A stretch of 64,000 bases of DNA from NCBI GenBank assembly GCA_003971905.1, contig RSEE01000104.1:150485-214484 (forward strand), given 5' to 3'. The notes under the pieces were generated by a model that was not told the origin of the DNA, made no database searches, and saw only the letters and a program-made list of their open reading frames with translations. Positions 37,159 to 48,423 of the stretch are shown in pieces (the first letter of the stretch is position 1; every line of letters starts with the position of its first letter). The position numbers and the translations under genes were made by a program. This stretch comes from Moniliella sp. 'wahieum' (Eukaryota > Basidiomycota > Moniliellomycetes > Moniliellales > Moniliellaceae).

Positions 37159-40100
37159 GATGGTGAGCGTGCAGGGGACGGAGGTGGGTGGGTGTGTGCG
37201 GGGAGAGGGGGGAGGGAGTGCACGAGCGCACGGCCTATATGGTGGGAGGAAGGTCGAGGGCCAGCAAGGCAGGAACGGAATGCCAAAAAATGCTGCTACA
37301 GAAACTGCAGCAGAGGTGCAAAAGTTTTGAAAGAGAAGACCATTGCAGAGAAGCGATACGGGTGCAACGAGAGTCACACCTCCCTCTGCTGGCCCAAACA
37401 GCACCAGTGCCCGTTGGACGTTGGAGCAAAGACAAGCCACCGCTGGGCGCTTTGGCAATGCTGGCGCCCGAGTCTTCTTGGCTGAGTAGGGGGCCTCACG
37501 CCCTCAGGTCCTGCGCCGCAAACCAGCGGCAGCGAACCCTGGGGCCTGGCGTGGCAAACCTGCCGCCGGCAGCGGGGGGCGGGCAAAAAGGAACGGACGT
37601 GTCCGACCAACGTCGGTTCGGCGGGTGCAAATATCAGAAACGACCGGTGCGTGCCACGCCCACCAGGCCCCAGCACTTCCCCAGTGCCCGCCCCGGCTCA
37701 CCCACAACTCAATATTCCGTCTGAGTACTCAGTCTCAGGTCACTAGAGGTCACGAGTCCTAGTCACTCCCCGAAGCTTTGAAACTTCTGGTGCTTGGCTC
37801 AAGCGCCCAGGTGCCCAAGGTTCAGATTCAGAGTTCAGATCTCAGACGTCAGACGTTCGGGCTCAGCGCACAGGTGAGCTCAGCCTGATCTCTTCCTCAG
37901 GCTGGCCAGGGACGCACCAGGCCGCAGGGCGCCAAGCGGGCCGGCAAATCAAGGAGAACCAGGCCCAAACCATGTGGGCGTAGCGTCCCTGCCGCGCCTC
38001 ACTGCCGCGTGCCACGTTGACGGGACCGCTTTGGTGCCACAGCACCACGCCAGTGTCGACCCCGAGGTCGGGGTGTGGCTTCGCCCACCTTGGGTGGCTC
38101 GCAGCACGGGGGCACACTACCCGTCCCGATAAGGCACTGTGCCGGTATGGAGAATAGGATTCTTTTAGCCGCGTATGCTGAGCGCTGACATGCTGACATG
38201 AGATCCGGGGGGGTGGCAGGCGGCAGACCTTAGGGCGTCAGGCCGCGATCAGGAGGCGGCAGGAGCGGCAGGGGAGGCAGGCGAAGCAGGGGAGGCAGGG
38301 GAGGCAGGGGCGAGGGGAGGCAGGGAGGCAGGGGCGAGGGGCGGCGGATGGTACCTGTGCGATAGCCGTTGCTTGCCGTGGGACATAGGACCCTGCGCGA
38401 GCAAGTGGCTGTCCCGTCCTCTGCCTGAGCACTGTCGCTGTGCCCGTTGTCTGCCGTCACTGGGTCACCTGAGTCACAACGCACCAGTTTCCCTGCACTG
38501 GCCCCTGCATCACGCGTTACCTGACCAGTGAATCTCTTGAAGCTCTTGAAGCTTGACGCGTGACGTGTGGCGATAATCGATAAGTCGATAAGGAAGCTTG
38601 AAGCTTGAAGTGAAAACGGAATATAGCCATTGGTCACTAGCACTGTCACTTCGTCACTTGCCAGTTACTAATCATTAATCACTCGCTGAGTAGCAGTCGG
38701 GGTGGTTGCCATGCGTCCACATGCCCCTGCCAGGGTACCCCTCCTGGGTACCCGCAATGCACCCTATATCCATCTGCATCACAGCATATGCGCACGGCTG
38801 CCGTGCAGGTCAAAGGAAGTATTTCATTGCTCCAACGGCAATGCTTCGTCTGTTTGTGCCCTCTTCTATGCTAGTTTTCTTCTTCTTTGCCTTTACTTCT
38901 TCGCGAGACGGGCCGCAAAAAATCAGGATCTCTCCCCTTCTCCACACGTGTCTACTGCAGCACGTGTCGGCTCATCAAGTTCATTGCCGTGTCAGCAACG
39001 TTTAACACGGTTAGTTTAACGTCGTAGACGTGCTCAGTCGATCAGAGAAAAAGCTCGTTAATCATATGCTAACGCGCTAACGGGACATCCACGTCCCAAA
39101 CAACTCTGATGTCCGGTAAGCCGGTAAGAAACCTACACACTTTATTGTTATCAGGCACAATCGATAATACAGGAAGCTTGAGGATATTGGGCTCCTCCAT
39201 AGAAGGCACGAAGAGGGACATGCCGGACACTGGCCGATGTGTGTATCATCGACATCATCCTCGATCGAGCACGAACCACATACGCATCCCATCTCTTTTA
39301 CCACAAGGTTCCTACACGTTCCTGTCCCTCCTTTTCAAGGCAATTTCCCCCGTTGTTTCCTTCTCCGGATTAACTTTCCCATGTTCCTCTCTCTCTCCTC
39401 GTTGAGACACGTTGCTTTCTGTGTTCCTTGGCCCCAGCGCGGCACACATGACGGTATAGCCGCACGGCTGTACGCACCCACGTCAGGCCTCAGGCCCCTA
39501 GGCCTCAGGCCTGCTCGGGTCTGCTCACATATAAGCTTACCTCTTGGAAGCTTGAGGCTTGAAGCTTGAGCCTTGAGCTTGAGCCCGAGTGACTAGTGAC
39601 TAGTGCAGTTCATTGGCATCTCGGCCTATTGCTTGTTCGGCAAATCGGCAATCGGGGATGTGTTTTGGTCACCGGTCAGGGTTCTCAGGCCGGCCCGAGA
39701 CGAAGAGTTAGGTCTTCAGGTACTTCATGCACTTCATGAAAGCCTTATGTACCTCGTATTGCCTCGGTCTCAGCACTCTTCAGGCAACATGGGCCTGACC
39801 TCAGGGCCTCAGGCTGAGGCCTCATGCACTGGTGGCGGAAAAACTGTTCGCAAGTTTTAAGTGCGTAAAAGGAAAAAAAATACGTACTCTGCAGCGCGCC
39901 TGCCTGTGTCTGGCTTGGTTCGATGCGTAACGCGCTTAACGTTACCGGATACCGTTTGCCGTTCATTGATACGGGTTATACACATTACACGTTACGCGTT
40001 ACGAGGCATCATCACGTACATCGTGCGTCGTACTCCATCCTCCTCTCCACCTCGCTTCGGCAGGTTATCATCGACCCACGTATGGGAGGGTACCTCTGGC

Positions 40101-43100
40101 CGCTGGTAGCCGTCGCCCTCCGCCCGCGGCGCCGCCCCACGGGCCGCGCCTCTCTGTCCGAGGAGCGCGGCTGCCCCCGCGCTCTTTAGAACATGGCACA
40201 CCGTATTCCTACCACGAAAGTCGGCCAGCTGCTTGGCCAAAAAGGGGGTCGACAGACTGTGGCCTACCCGTGGTTTGGTCCTGGCGCCGGCTGCAAAGAC
40301 ACCCGCACGAGACCAAATCCGTCCTTAGGCCTTAGGCGGGTACGCGTAGCCAATGTCTTTCTGACATCGCGCTGGGCGTCGTCGCCTTCCGCGCCAGCGT
40401 AACCGCCACCGCCCGCCACCGCCTTGGGTCCGCAACGAATACCTCGGAGCAGCCTATCCAACCGGGCCGCTGCCCCGCTATCATCCTATACTGTCCACCC
40501 AAGGTAACCTTCGTTTGAGGAGGGGCAGCCTGTCTTCTTTGAAGAGGATGTTCTGTCTCGATATCATCTTATACTCCTAGTACATGTCTCTTCGACACGC
40601 CGGGACTGTTCGCCAAAGCGTTAGTCGTTGTTGCGACGGTGACTGGCTTTACCGATCACGGTGCACATCCGGCCTCACCAGCTCCGAGGCTCCGCAGGCT
40701 CTGAAGAGTGCTGATGCGCACGTACCAGCGTACGCCAACTACTAGTAGCCTTCTCCTGTAGCCGTCCTTCTGTAGCCCTCCTCCTCCTTGCTACCACCCA
40801 TGCCCATCTCTCAAACGAAATCGGTCGCCTACGCTACTGCAATGTCCTAAACGCTTCAGTATCCATTGCGGGCTCCATCCCCAGGTGAACCAGGATGTCG
40901 CTATACCGTGCCTATATGTTTCTTCGCCTTACTCGCGCCATCCTACGGGCGTTAGTCAACTCGCCTCGTCTCCATCCGGACACTCCCTCTGTTCGACGAA
41001 ACCTTCGATGAGAATACTCCGCCCACATCTCCTAGTCTGCGATTGTGTTTTCCTCTGAATCATGCTCGAGATAGTCTCCACAAATTAGAGGTTCGAGCAC
41101 GGGTGATGCAGTAAGCCTGGACGAAAACGATGGTGAACCCGTCGTGAGTTGGATGGCGTGCACAACAGAAGAGCCACATACATGCAAGAGCCTGACTCGC
41201 TTCGGGCATTTTGGAGACGACCACATTAGTATACTAGCAGGAGAAGGGGTGGTCTTGAGAGTCAGAGGCATTCTAGTCGTACTTTTCTGTGTGTATATAG
41301 GATGCGACAACGGCTGACCCAACCGCCTTGCTGGTGCACCACCGGATAATATAGGCCCTGCTTTTGCTCCTTTTTGTCTTGCCCTGTACGAACACGTATG
41401 GGGTGAAGAAGCCGCAGTCCGGTAAAGGGAAGGAATGCTCCCACTTGAAAGAGCACACATTGCATTGCAAAGAAAGGTTGACATGTACCTGATGTGGCCG
41501 AGCGGTGCACGGGGAAGGGAGGAGGCACAAGTCGACGGCAGCAGAGGATGAGGCGACCACATCGATGACCGAATAAGAAGTGGAAAGGGTGAGGAGAGAA
41601 CGGGGCCGAGGTTTGAGTACCTCGGAGAAGACATCATGCTAGCTGAGTCACATAGAGAAACAACGGGGAGCCTAGACAAAAGGGGGAATCATGATCTAGA
41701 ACAAATCCACAGGGCCTCGCATACCCCCTGAGTAGGTGTGACCGAGTGGGTCTGATCCCGACAGCGAAGGACATGGGGGTATAGGGCCCGTGCGTCTACA
41801 TACATACAAAAAGCAATATTAGTTGTCAAGAGAGTAGATGCGTAGCATGGACCACAGAAACGGTTCGTCCCCACACCAGGCGTTCTCTCTCCCACGGCTT
41901 TTACCTACGCTCCATCGTGTCGCCAGCAGCTCAGGGCTATCTGCGTCTCCCAACACTAGCGTTGGTATCGATTGAAAGCTGGGGAGATGTTTTGCTAGTG
42001 ATGAACCACATTTTCCAATGATGCTCTTGTGGGGGGCTCATATTCTTTCCCCCCCCCAAAGTTACGCACAGTGTGTGGATGGGGAGGCAGGACGCATGTG
42101 CTGATCAGGGCAGTGTGCCCAGGAGTGGGTACTGTTTGCTTTCCTTCTGTTCCTGGTATCCCTCTACGGCAGCCAAGCTGTGAGGGCCGTGCGCGCGTCA
42201 GTCGGGTGCGATGGTCAGCAACCTTAATGCACTTATGGTCTTGCGAATATCTTGGCCTTTGCGCGAAGTTGAGAGGAATACAACCAGAGGAGAGGGTGAC
42301 ACGCAGCATCACATGCGTGACATGCGCCCGGAACTGACTGCTTTGTTCCGCTCATGCCCTGATAGAGTGGTGTGCCAGGGGGTTATTTGCTTTGCCCTTG
42401 CTCGCCTGCTACAGCACCACAGTGCCACGCAGTGCTTTGCGCCTTCGTTTGCGCCCCTTCCTCCGCCACGGGCGACCATTCAGGCTGCCCCAGTGCTGCC
42501 TCTGATCGGCGCCCTATCGATTCCCGATCGATGTCTCATTGATCCTCTATCAATCATTCGGCCCAGGATCTGCGCCAGCACTCAGCCACCAAGTTTCTCC
42601 TTCTTCATCCATCTGTTTTCACCTTCTGTCTGCGTCTGTGTCCGCATCGCCGCTGGGTTGGTGCTCTGCCACAGCCAATAAACAACCCCAAGCCAAACGT
42701 TGAATATTTGAGAGGAAAAAAACGACAGTTAGGTGTCACAGGCATCACACTATACGGCCCCCGTCCCACGTCTCAACACGTCCATGTCACCTGCCCTTTT
42801 GTCGTCCCATGTCACGCGTCACGTGTCCATGGCCCAAGCGATGGCAGTTTCTAGTTTAGCCACGTTGGGTACGTTGAGCGCGTACGTTGAGCAGGGTTTA
42901 GCCTGTTTTCGTTCTGTGCTACGCAGGTGCTCTCCCTATGTTCGGGTGGGCTACGTCCTACGGTGGCGCCTGGCATCGACATTGCCCGTTGGCTGGCAGG
43001 GCGCCAGTGTGCCACTTGGTGCACCCGGGCGTGTCCTTGGATGTCCGACGCTGCATGTGGCAACGGACCCGGCCCAGGTCACACGATCGCAGTGTGAGAT

Positions 43101-43932
43101 CCGACTGGGCGCTTCCTCTCGTGGGCTGCCTGGTGCCGGTACCGCACACGCAGCTGTCCCCTCTCCTCCGTACTGGCCCTGTGCTGCGGGGTTTCCAACC
43201 CGGCAGGGGGCAGCGATGGACGACAGCGCGTCCGTTCCGGGCGGGGGAAGGCAGGCGGCACGAGGCGTGTGGTGGGCGTGATGCGACGTGCATGGTGCGT
43301 GTGGGATGGGGCCGAAAGCGCTATTGTGCGGCGGGATGTGCATGCCGGCCAGCAATCACTGGCCGGGTGCGCGGCGCGGGACACTGCTGGCCGGCGCGGG
43401 CTGTCCGCGTAGCACCCGGCCAGCGTGCGCTTTCGTACGGCAGCGCCAGTCTATCACTAGTCACTATACTAGTCACTAGTCACTGGAGTGCCTTCGCCAC
43501 GGGGCGGGTGTTGGGACAGCGCTCTTTTATACGTGGGGGTGGATGTGTGGGCACGAGGGCGGTGTGCCCCGCACACTGCCGCCGTGCTGTCGGAATGTCA
43601 CGGCCAGGCACGGACGGGGGCGCGACACTGGCCGGGTGCGGGCGTGGGGCTGTCGCTAACGGCTGGGCGCGGGTGCCTACTGCAGTTCGGGCCGGAGCAC
43701 GCCCGGGCCCAGGCAGCTGGACGGCGGTGCATGATGGGTGGGGCGGATGGGTGATGGCAGCTGCCTTCGCATGCGCTCGGCGGATAGCATGCAGACGCCA
43801 GCGGCATTATGCAGTAGCCACCCCTTGCGCCCCCCAGCGCCCCGCCTCGCCTGCCCCACCACTGCCGCCACCACTGCCGCCACCACCACCACCACACACC
43901 ACCACCACCACCCCACCCCCCTTCTTCCTTCG
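37159..43932. other. Gene-poor region of 6.8 kb, start of the repeat-rich chromosome arm
   Basis: No gene could be supported. The longest plausible frame is 215 codons on the minus strand (41032-41679), without known motifs. Short, partly palindromic words recur: GGAGGCAGGGGAGGCAGGG (38270-38340), AAGCTTGAAGCTTGAA (38593-38610, 39545-39580), GGCCTCAGGCC (39485-39510), TAACGTTACC / ACACGTTACGCGTTACG (39930-40005) and ACTAGTCACTAGTCACT (43455-43485). Composition is closer to even than in the left half up to about 42.7 kb, then rises in GC toward the glycosyltransferase gene. Confidence 0.6.
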
Positions 43933-46002
43933 ATGGCCAAGTACGACGAGCTGTCGCCCGAGGATACGAGCTGCTGCGCTCCGCCCATCCAGCGAGATGG
44001 CCGGCTACGACCCCTCGCCCCCACCGCATCTGCAGATGCGCCACCCCCCCCCCACGCCACACACCCCATGCCGCTCCACATGCCCGCCTTTCTCAGCCGC
44101 CACAAGCCCCAGGAGTCGGAGAGCAACATCTCCTTGCCCTCCTCCGACCCTGCCTCCACCCAGCCCTCCTCCCGCCGCTTCGCCCTTCTCCCCCACCCGT
44201 CTCGCCGTGGCGCGCTGGCCCTTGTCGCCGTCGTCCTCCTTGTCGTCCTCTATGTCGCCAGGCCGCCCACCTCGGCCTCCAACTTGGGCGCCGCCTTCCG
44301 TGGCAAGCACAGGATGGGGCTACAGCATCGACCAGGACTTCCGCGTCCTCGCCCACACCAAGCCCGCTACAACGACCCCTTCAACCCAGACGACCTCACC
44401 TTCACCGAGAGGAGTGCGACGCCTACTTCCCCGACCTGTACAAGGACATTGACCGCAGTTCACCTTCTACTCCCAGCCCAACACAAGTGCGTACTACCCT
44501 TTCTTTCTCCGCTGCTTCCATTCTGCCCTTCCCGTCTCCTCCCCCCGTCCCTCCCTTCCCGTCCCGTCCCTTCCGTCCCGTCCCTTCCCGTCCCCTCCCC
44601 TCCGTGCACGGGCACCATAACTCACCCTCATCCTCAGACTCACATGGGAGTACCTCGAAAAGTCGTGTTCCGAGCCGAATTGGTCCCACCTGCGTGTGTT
44701 AATCCTCAACAATCGTCTCTACATCAAGTCCTACCGCTCAGCCGGCTTTACTCGCAGCCAATCTACCCTTGGCCCTGCTGCACCAGTCCCTCATCACCGC
44801 ACGGGAGCCTCTGCCCAACGTCGAGTTCTGTATCGGGCTGGAAGACTGGCCTGGGCGGGGCAAGTTTAGCCTGGACCGCGCGCCGAACGACGAGGAGGTG
44901 TGGTTGATGCCCGACTACTCTTCTTTCTTTCCTGGCCGGAACACGTGGGAACGTACAGCGACGTCCGTCGTCGCATTGAGCAGGTGGAAGCGGCCACCCC
45001 GTGGGACTCCAAGATTCCCAAACTGTTCTGGCGCGGAAACATGAACGTCGGCCGGGCGGATCGGGTGCGATGGCCAAGGCGGCCGAGGGTACCCGTGGAA
45101 CGATATCAAGCCCGTCATGGACCTCGGGTGAAAACGCTGTCAAAATTGAGGACCACTGCAAATGGAAGTTCCAGGGCTTTGCCGATGGCAATTCGTACAG
45201 GTACGTCTCGCGTTCATCTCCCCACCCTCACATACTCTATCGTTGCTCTCCCTGCTGTGGACGGGGACCCATACTGACCCCTTGTCCCGTTCCTTTTCTT
45301 CCCCCGCAGTGGCAGGCTACGCTACTTGCAGAACTGCAAGACGGTCATTATCACCCACTCGCCACGCTGGCTGCAGCACTGGACCCACCTGTACAATTCC
45401 GATTGGTCCTCGCCCGACCAAAACATTGTCATGGTGCCCTACCCGCGTGATGCGCCAGCTCCCACTGGTCCGCTCCCCACCAGCAACCCCGACGCGCGGC
45501 TTTCAATCCTAATGCGTTCCAATCCGACCAGCCCGACCGGACGTGGGAACGATTGCCCGAGACGATGAACTTGCTGTTGCAAAATGATGCCAAGGCGCGA
45601 CAGATTGCCGAGACGCAGTGGAACTTTTTCCGCAACCGCTATGTCTCCCCGGCGTCAGCCACGTGCTATTGGCGCAAAGCGATCAAGGGCTATGCGTCCG
45701 TGCAGAACTACACGGTTGCCTTGAATGGGAACGAAACGTCGTTTGAGAGTTGGAGCTTGATGGGCATGCGCACCTCCAAATGGCGCGACGGCATTCAACG
45801 CCGTCGTGCGTCCGGGTGTAGGAGGCACCGGTCCTCTCCGTATCCCGTGCCCGCATCCGGCACTTGTCGGTTGGCGCTTAATTGGTGGCACGTTTTTTTG
45901 CACGTCCAGATCACACGTTTCTTGTACAAGGGGGATCTCATACCATTTTCTCTTTTCTCCTTTTTTTCCAGTTGTCGGCTGGCATTGGCCTTCTGTCTCT
46001 GA
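43933..46002 (+). CDS. CAP10-family glycosyltransferase (GT90), type II membrane protein
   Basis: GT90 enzymes transfer sugars, often xylose, in the Golgi; Cryptococcus CAP10 is needed for capsule. Seen: a cytosolic Pro/Ser-rich N-terminus, one signal-anchor helix (GALALVAVVLLVVLYVA), a stem, then the CAP10 domain: LTWEYLEKSCSEPNWSHLRV, SLITAREPLPNVEFCIGLED, KIPKLFWRGN, DHCKWKFQGFADGNSYSGRL, YLQNCKTVIITHSPRWLQHW, QNIVMVP. The C-terminus has AETQWNFFRNRYVSPASATC and YWRKAIKGYAS. Introns: 44487-44637 (GTGCGT donor, holding a CCCGT-type repeat) and 45201-45309 (GTACGT donor), the second joining FADGNSYS to GRLRYLQ exactly. The start at 43933 (MAKYDELSPED) is likely; about six frameshifts follow. 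The 3' end is uncertain, because the frame with MGMRTSKWRD stays open to 46002 but an earlier end near 45850 is possible. Confidence 0.88.
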
Positions 46003-46226
46003 TGCGTCTTCGTCATCATCGATCATCAGTCTTGGCTTGGCACCTTCTAGCATCACCTCCTTTTTCCTGTTTACGCAGGTCGTACTCTGGGCCCCCCTAC
46101 CCCCACACTTTCCTCGTTGCCTCTGATTCTGCCCCCTTCCCCCCCCCCCCCAATTTTCTCTGTTCAACCGGCAACCGGGCTCGATGGTCTCTCCTCCTTC
46201 CCTGGCCCTTTATTGCACTGATCTGT

Positions 46227-46228
<2 letters not shown>

Positions 46229-46275
<47 letters not shown>
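46229..46275. repeat. CT dinucleotide microsatellite
   Basis: Nearly pure (CT)n over 47 bp with one CTCC interruption. Confidence 0.95.
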
Positions 46276-46320
46276 GCTTTGCTGCATCATGATTGCTACA
46301 GATTCTACCACAAAAAGTAT

Positions 46321-46351
46321 CAGGTACCAGGTACCAGGTACCAGGTACCAG
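46321..46351. repeat. AGGTACC heptamer tandem repeat
   Basis: Four copies of a 7-bp unit containing the palindrome GGTACC, directly after the CT microsatellite. Confidence 0.95.
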
Positions 46352-47403
46352 CGCTTTCTTGTAACTGCCGCGAGAACTGGGCAAGCCGGTAGCGTCGCAG
46401 CGCGCACTGACTGTATCCCCGCTCTGATGAGCGCGATGAGCGCTGAGCGCCCGGCAGGGACGACTGCTACTGTGCCTCACCAAAATCGCGACCTTTATCC
46501 GCTCGTAACGTGCAGCGTGTAACGTGTAACGTGTCGTGTAATGTGTAACTTGTAACTTGTAAACGGGGCAGAACAACGCCCATCCTGCATCCTTGCCAAT
46601 GGGCTCGTGTGCAGACGTTCCGCCGGCTTCCCTTGGCGGTCCAGAGCAGCCGCGTGCTCCTACGGCATTGGTAGATGATGGGAGGAAGGAGGAAGGCGGA
46701 TGGGGGTAGAAGAAAGCCCACGCGGCGACCCAATACAGCCTACGGCCAGCCACAGCACACGACGTGCAGCGTCTCATTTTGGATTGATTGGCTCCGTTGG
46801 CAGATCATACACATTCAACTTTCAAACACGCGCTGACCAAACGACTTGGCCAGGCACTGGTCCAGTGTGTGTCCCTGGTGCGCTGCGCTGAGCGTGGCAT
46901 GTGTCGGTGAGGTCACCGGGCGATGCGTCACGCGTCAGTGTCACGCGTCACACGTCACGGTAGATGCTGGCAATTTGGCACGACCAATGTGGCTGATGAA
47001 GCTGATCCCAAGCCTCCCGGCCACCTGCGCACTGTGTTGCACGCGACCGGCACGGGCTTCGACACGAGGCATTCCAGCTCCTGGGTCCTTGCGTGGGAAT
47101 GGGGATTGTCACCGGACGTGGTTTCGCGACAAGGCGCACGAGGTGAGGCAGGACATGTCCACGTCCACGTTGGATGGCATTGCGCTTCAGGGACGTTCCC
47201 GACTTTCCACGCACCTGCTTCGTTCCCTGTAGCTGGATGGCGAAGATGTGCTGACCAAGAACGACACGTTCTTCTGTACGACGTTTGGACCGATCCGCGG
47301 AGACGAGAACTCCCTCGGATAGGAAGACGAACACGTTGACATGCTCAGGAGCTGCCCCTTCGGATGGGAGGATGCGACCGCCCGCCCGCTCAGCTCTTAC
47401 GCG

Positions 47404-47429
47404 CCCCCCCCCCCCCCCCCCCCCCCCCC
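47404..47429. repeat. Poly-C tract, 26 bases
   Basis: The longest homopolymer in the window; its exact length is not trustworthy in this assembly. Confidence 0.9.
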
Positions 47430-47808
47430 TGCGCGCGGGCTGCATCCAACGCGATCGACGATTCTCTTGTCCCCATGTGGTTGCGCCCCATGTGTCGTAC
47501 ACGACGCGAGAGCTTACGACGCAACGCCAGTGCGGTAGGGAGATGTGGGAGCAGAGTCAGCTGGCGCTATTTTTTATACTTACTCCCGACCTTCAATGGG
47601 GCCCATGGTCGCATTGACTGTGGTTGAGCACAGCAATGCGTTCACCTCCACTGGACACTGGACTTTCCCCGCTCGATATCAGCAGCCAAGTGCCTCGAGA
47701 TCATCGCTAAGCAGGTTCCCGTGGGTCGGCAGCTTCGTACCCTGGGTCGCTCCTCGCGCAAGCAAGTGCCAGTGTGGTTGGGATGTCCTCGCTTGAGCAC
47801 AGCACATC

Positions 47809-48423
47809 TTGGCTTGCACCTGTACCCAGTCCAAATTTGACCGCGTATTGCACGAGGCTGTATGGCAACTGGCCTTCCATCTCGCGCGCACCATCCCGAA
47901 CCACACCATTCTGAACGAGCTGCATGGGGAGGAAGAGGAGACGCGGCGTGGGAGGAAGGCGAGGTGGAGGTGGAGGGGCTCCCGAGTGATGGCACCCGAA
48001 GCGTCTGCGGGATCAGGAATGGAAGTGGACAACACCCTGATCAACTCAGGGAAAAAGGAAGGCATGGTTGCGTACCGGAAGGTGCTGCCTGAAGGAACTG
48101 CAGCACCTGTGCAACGCCGGGAGAAGGTGCTACTTCGACTGTTGAGACGAGCAAAACGCGACGGGAACGCCAAGTACCCGGGATGCACTCAACCCTATCT
48201 TCCCTTTGCTTGGGACCACATGAGGATCCTATACCACCAAGACGGCGAGCAAGGTGTTGAGCACTGGAAGGAAGTAACTACTGAATCTCAATGGAGACGG
48301 TTCACCGCTCGGATGTTTACCGCGCTCGTTCGTATCTACACGCTCCACCTCGGGTTTGGAAACGGATGGCGGGTGCCAGAGAGCCCTGACCTGCTGGCGC
48401 CTCTACTGGCTTCCAGTGGATAG
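47809..48423 (+). CDS. Hypothetical ORF, 204 codons, function unknown
   Basis: An uninterrupted frame of 204 codons, unusual in a region where real genes are broken by shifts. The second half looks like a genuine helical protein (REKVLLRLLRRAKRDGN, QPYLPFAWDHMRILYHQDGE, HWKEVTTESQWRRFTARMFT, LVRIYTLHLGF), while the first part (ARWRWRGSRV) is low complexity. No family is recognised. I see no clear promoter or introns, and the real start may lie elsewhere. It is separated by more than 1.8 kb from the GT90 gene and 5 kb from the cyclin gene. Confidence 0.3.
   Translation: MACTCTQSKFDRVLHEAVWQLAFHLARTIPNHTILNELHGEEEETRRGRKARWRWRGSRVMAPEASAGSGMEVDNTLINSGKKEGMVAYRKVLPEGTAAPVQRREKVLLRLLRRAKRDGNAKYPGCTQPYLPFAWDHMRILYHQDGEQGVEHWKEVTTESQWRRFTARMFTALVRIYTLHLGFGNGWRVPESPDLLAPLLASSG

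Larger units (their letters stand above)
46003..47808. other. Intergenic, 1.8 kb with microsatellites
   Basis: No supported gene. It holds a CT microsatellite, a 7-bp AGGTACC repeat, a run of GTGTAACGTGTAAC-type words (46505-46560), a TCACGCGTCA word cluster (46923-46960) and a C26 tract. Confidence 0.6.

Noticed and set aside
41032-41679. 215-codon minus-strand ORF that might be a retroelement remnant
   Set aside because: No reverse transcriptase, integrase, protease or RNase H motif was visible in any frame, and no LTR pair was found.
42938-44452. 504-codon plus-strand ORF
   Set aside because: Low-complexity intergenic sequence fused to an off-frame of the GT90 gene; no motif of its own.
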